Assembly: GCF_045679545.1 (NCBI RefSeq)
Contig: NZ_CP166195.1
Coordinates: 124,001-188,000, forward strand
Source of the DNA: Enterovibrio sp045679545
Lineage (GTDB): Bacteria; Pseudomonadota; Gammaproteobacteria; Enterobacterales; Vibrionaceae
DNA: 64,000 nt
Direction: 5' to 3'
This document shows positions 62,104 to 64,000 of this stretch, piece after piece; the first letter of the stretch is position 1, and each line of letters begins with the position of its first letter. The translations under genes were made by a program, and so were the position numbers. A model generated the notes under the pieces. It saw only the letters and a program-made list of their open reading frames with translations, was not told where the DNA came from and ran no database searches.

Positions 62104-64000
62104 CTAGATCACCTCACTGACGAATTCACCGTCTTCCGCGGTCAAACGAACGCGTTGAACAGGTTCGCGATCTGCAAGCTTATTTAGCAATGCTAAAGAA
62201 ACAGGCGGCAGCAATTGACCCTCGATGATGGCTTCCAGCATGCGTGCACCATTTTCAGCTCGGGTCGCACGACGTTGAATCTCGCCAATCAGAGCGTCGT
62301 CAATGTCGGTTTCGGCTTTGTATCGTTGTTCGAACACCTTCACCAAACGCTGGAGCTTGCCTTTGATAATGGCGTGCAAGGTATCGCCATTGAGTGGTAA
62401 GTAAGGAACGACTTCCATTCTCGCCAACAATGCTGGCTTAAAGAATGCCGCCAATTCTGGATATAGCTGTTCTTCTAGCAGTTCTGGTTGCTCTGCATAA
62501 TCAACAATGGTCTGGTAGCCCAAGTTGGAAGTCAGGAAGAACACGACGTTTTGACAATCAATCACGCGCCCTTCACCATCAGCCAACTCGCCTTTATCAA
62601 ACGCTTGATAGAACAAGTTGAGCACTTCGGGGTGGGCTTTTTCCACTTCATCAAGCAGCACTATCGAATACGGCATTTTGCGGATAGCTTCGGTGAGAAT
62701 ACCGCCTTCGCCATACCCAACGTAACCCGGCGGGGAACCAATTAAACGAGAGACCGTGTGCTTCTCTTGGTATTCCGACATGTTGATTGTGGTGAGAAAC
62801 TGTTTGCCGCCATACAGAAGCTCTGCCAGTTGCACGACGGTTTCGGTTTTACCCACGCCACTTGGCCCCACCAGCAAGAACGCACCTTTCGGACGACCAG
62901 GGCGGCGCAAGTCTGCACGCGCAGTCAGCAAATGGCGGTGAATACATTTCAACGCCACATCTTGGCCTTTGATTTGTGCGCCTAGCAGATCGGGAAGATG
63001 GGTAATGCGGCTGAGCTCGTCTGTGTTCATTTGGTCAACAGGGACGCCCGTCCAATCGCCGATCACTTCTGCCACTTGCTGTGCGTCAACGTGTGGATGA
63101 ACCAAACGTTCATTGTGCGGAATGGCCTCTAGTTCACGATAAAGTGCTTTGAGCGAGTTGCGAATGTCTTCAATTTCGTCATCGCTCAGTGCTGCTTCTG
63201 CTTCTTTTATTGAGGTTTCTTCTAGCGAGGTTTCATCCTGATCTTGCTTGATCACTGGCACGGCGAGAATTTTCTGACGCTTTTCTATGATTTCATGTAC
63301 CAGCGTTTTTTGCGCTTGCCACGCTTCATTGAGGTTTTCTTGTTCTAGAAGATCGGCTGCTTCGTCCGCCTCCAATGATGCCAATAGTTCGTTGTCTACG
63401 TCATAACCCAATTGTGCTTGGCGACTCAGCATGTCAATTTGGCGCTGACGCTGAACGGTTTTGGTTTCCAGCTCAGCCAAGCGGCGCGGTGGAGAACTTA
63501 AATTGATAGCAATACGCGCACAGGCCGTATCCAAAACATCGATGGCTTTGTCAGGCAGTTGGCGACCTGATACATAGCGTTCAGAAAGCTCCGCTGCGGC
63601 AACCAAGGCATCATCACTGATCAATACTTTATGCGCTTTTTCATACACACCATGTAAACCACGCATAATATCAACGGCTTGTGCACTGGTTGGTTCATCC
63701 AGTTTCACCAGTTGAAAACGACGGCTAAGTGCAGGATCTTTCTCGAAGTATTTTTTGTATTCTTTCCATGTGGTCGCCGCAACCGTACGCAGTTCACCAC
63801 GCGCTAGTGCTGGCTTTAGCAGGTTAGCGGCATCACCACCCCCTTCTTGTGCGCCTGCGCCAATCATAGTGTGTGCTTCATCAATAAACAAAATGATTGG
63901 AATTGGAGAGGTTTTAACTTCATCAATAATGGCTTTAAGGCGTTTTTCAAACTCGCCTTTCACCGAAGCGCCCGCTTGCAGCAGACCCAAATCCAAGGAC
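62104..64000 (-). CDS. clpV: T6SS ATPase ClpV (5' end outside window)
   Basis: At least 630 C-terminal residues of this Hsp100/ClpB-like unfoldase, which recycles contracted VipA/VipB sheaths. Visible are the first-ring Walker B ILFIDEAHTMIGAGAQEG, the long coiled middle region, the second Walker A GPSGVGKTETV, and second Walker B LLDEVEKAHPEVL. The N-domain that binds VipB, and the first Walker A, lie past 64000. It ends 3 bases before the vasH start. Confidence 0.95.
   Translation of the reverse strand, partial: SLDLGLLQAGASVKGEFEKRLKAIIDEVKTSPIPIILFIDEAHTMIGAGAQEGGGDAANLLKPALARGELRTVAATTWKEYKKYFEKDPALSRRFQLVKLDEPTSAQAVDIMRGLHGVYEKAHKVLISDDALVAAAELSERYVSGRQLPDKAIDVLDTACARIAINLSSPPRRLAELETKTVQRQRQIDMLSRQAQLGYDVDNELLASLEADEAADLLEQENLNEAWQAQKTLVHEIIEKRQKILAVPVIKQDQDETSLEETSIKEAEAALSDDEIEDIRNSLKALYRELEAIPHNERLVHPHVDAQQVAEVIGDWTGVPVDQMNTDELSRITHLPDLLGAQIKGQDVALKCIHRHLLTARADLRRPGRPKGAFLLVGPSGVGKTETVVQLAELLYGGKQFLTTINMSEYQEKHTVSRLIGSPPGYVGYGEGGILTEAIRKMPYSIVLLDEVEKAHPEVLNLFYQAFDKGELADGEGRVIDCQNVVFFLTSNLGYQTIVDYAEQPELLEEQLYPELAAFFKPALLARMEVVPYLPLNGDTLHAIIKGKLQRLVKVFEQRYKAETDIDDALIGEIQRRATRAENGARMLEAIIEGQLLPPVSLALLNKLADREPVQRVRLTAEDGEFVSEVI

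Overview
The window reads as chromosomal DNA of a marine gammaproteobacterium, most likely a member of the Vibrionaceae. The main reason is the right-hand end (53.5-64 kb). It carries clpV-vasH-vasI-vasJ-vasK-vasL in the same order and orientation as the main type VI secretion locus of Vibrio cholerae. An AcfD-type M60 metalloprotease lipoprotein and a RhlE-type helicase lie nearby. This assignment is inferred from gene content and order; no database search was possible.

Layout. (1) 1-3.3 kb: a truncated HisD-family dehydrogenase resembling sulfopropanediol dehydrogenase HpsN, a PLP enzyme of the D-cysteine desulfhydrase / L-cysteate sulfo-lyase family, and a divergent LysR regulator; together they suggest C3-sulfonate breakdown. 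(2) 3.6-4.7 kb: an AT-rich toxin-antitoxin cassette with an MqsR-like toxin and an antitoxin joining an MqsA-type zinc-binding N-terminus to two ribbon-helix-helix-like segments. It has a promoter with twin operators and its own terminator. (3) 4.9-7.9 kb: an Lrp regulator, a YjeH-like amino-acid transporter and a homocysteine S-methyltransferase. (4) 7.9-13.2 kb: a DctP-DctQ-DctM TRAP transporter operon ending in an alpha/beta hydrolase, with a divergent second LysR regulator of the same subfamily as the first.

(5) 13.2-39.9 kb: about 27 kb of tightly packed minus-strand genes forming a complete-looking extracellular contractile injection system (eCIS, related to Afp/PVC). It encodes one sheath, one tube, a cap (Pvc16-like), an AAA+ ATPase, tube-baseplate adaptor, LysM protein, hub, spike, PAAR-like tip, gp25, two baseplate J-like proteins, a gpI-like tail protein and a large beta-helix protein. 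Two proteins with the eCIS-associated DUF4157 domain look like cargo: one carries a PD-(D/E)XK-like nuclease motif, the other an ordered His/Cys pair that could be a permuted papain-like site. No Afp13-like fibre or Afp14-like tape measure is evident.

(6) 40-47.6 kb: a dual-specificity-type phosphatase, the RhlE-type helicase and the AcfD/SslE-like M60 lipoprotein. (7) 47.7-53 kb: an envelope gene set comprising three lipoproteins (two LPP20-like, one CsgG/LpoB-like), a strong terminator, then a non-lipoprotein MltC-like lytic transglycosylase, a 53-residue membrane protein and a bitopic membrane protein. I recognise no named system in this arrangement. (8) 53.5-64 kb: the T6SS genes, ending inside clpV.

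Several short intergenic tandem repeats (19 bp in the TRAP operon; 16 bp and 7 bp in the eCIS operon) all have periods that leave remainder 1 when divided by three, so repeated stop triplets move through the reading frames. I saw no tRNA, rRNA, CRISPR array, integrase or insertion sequence.
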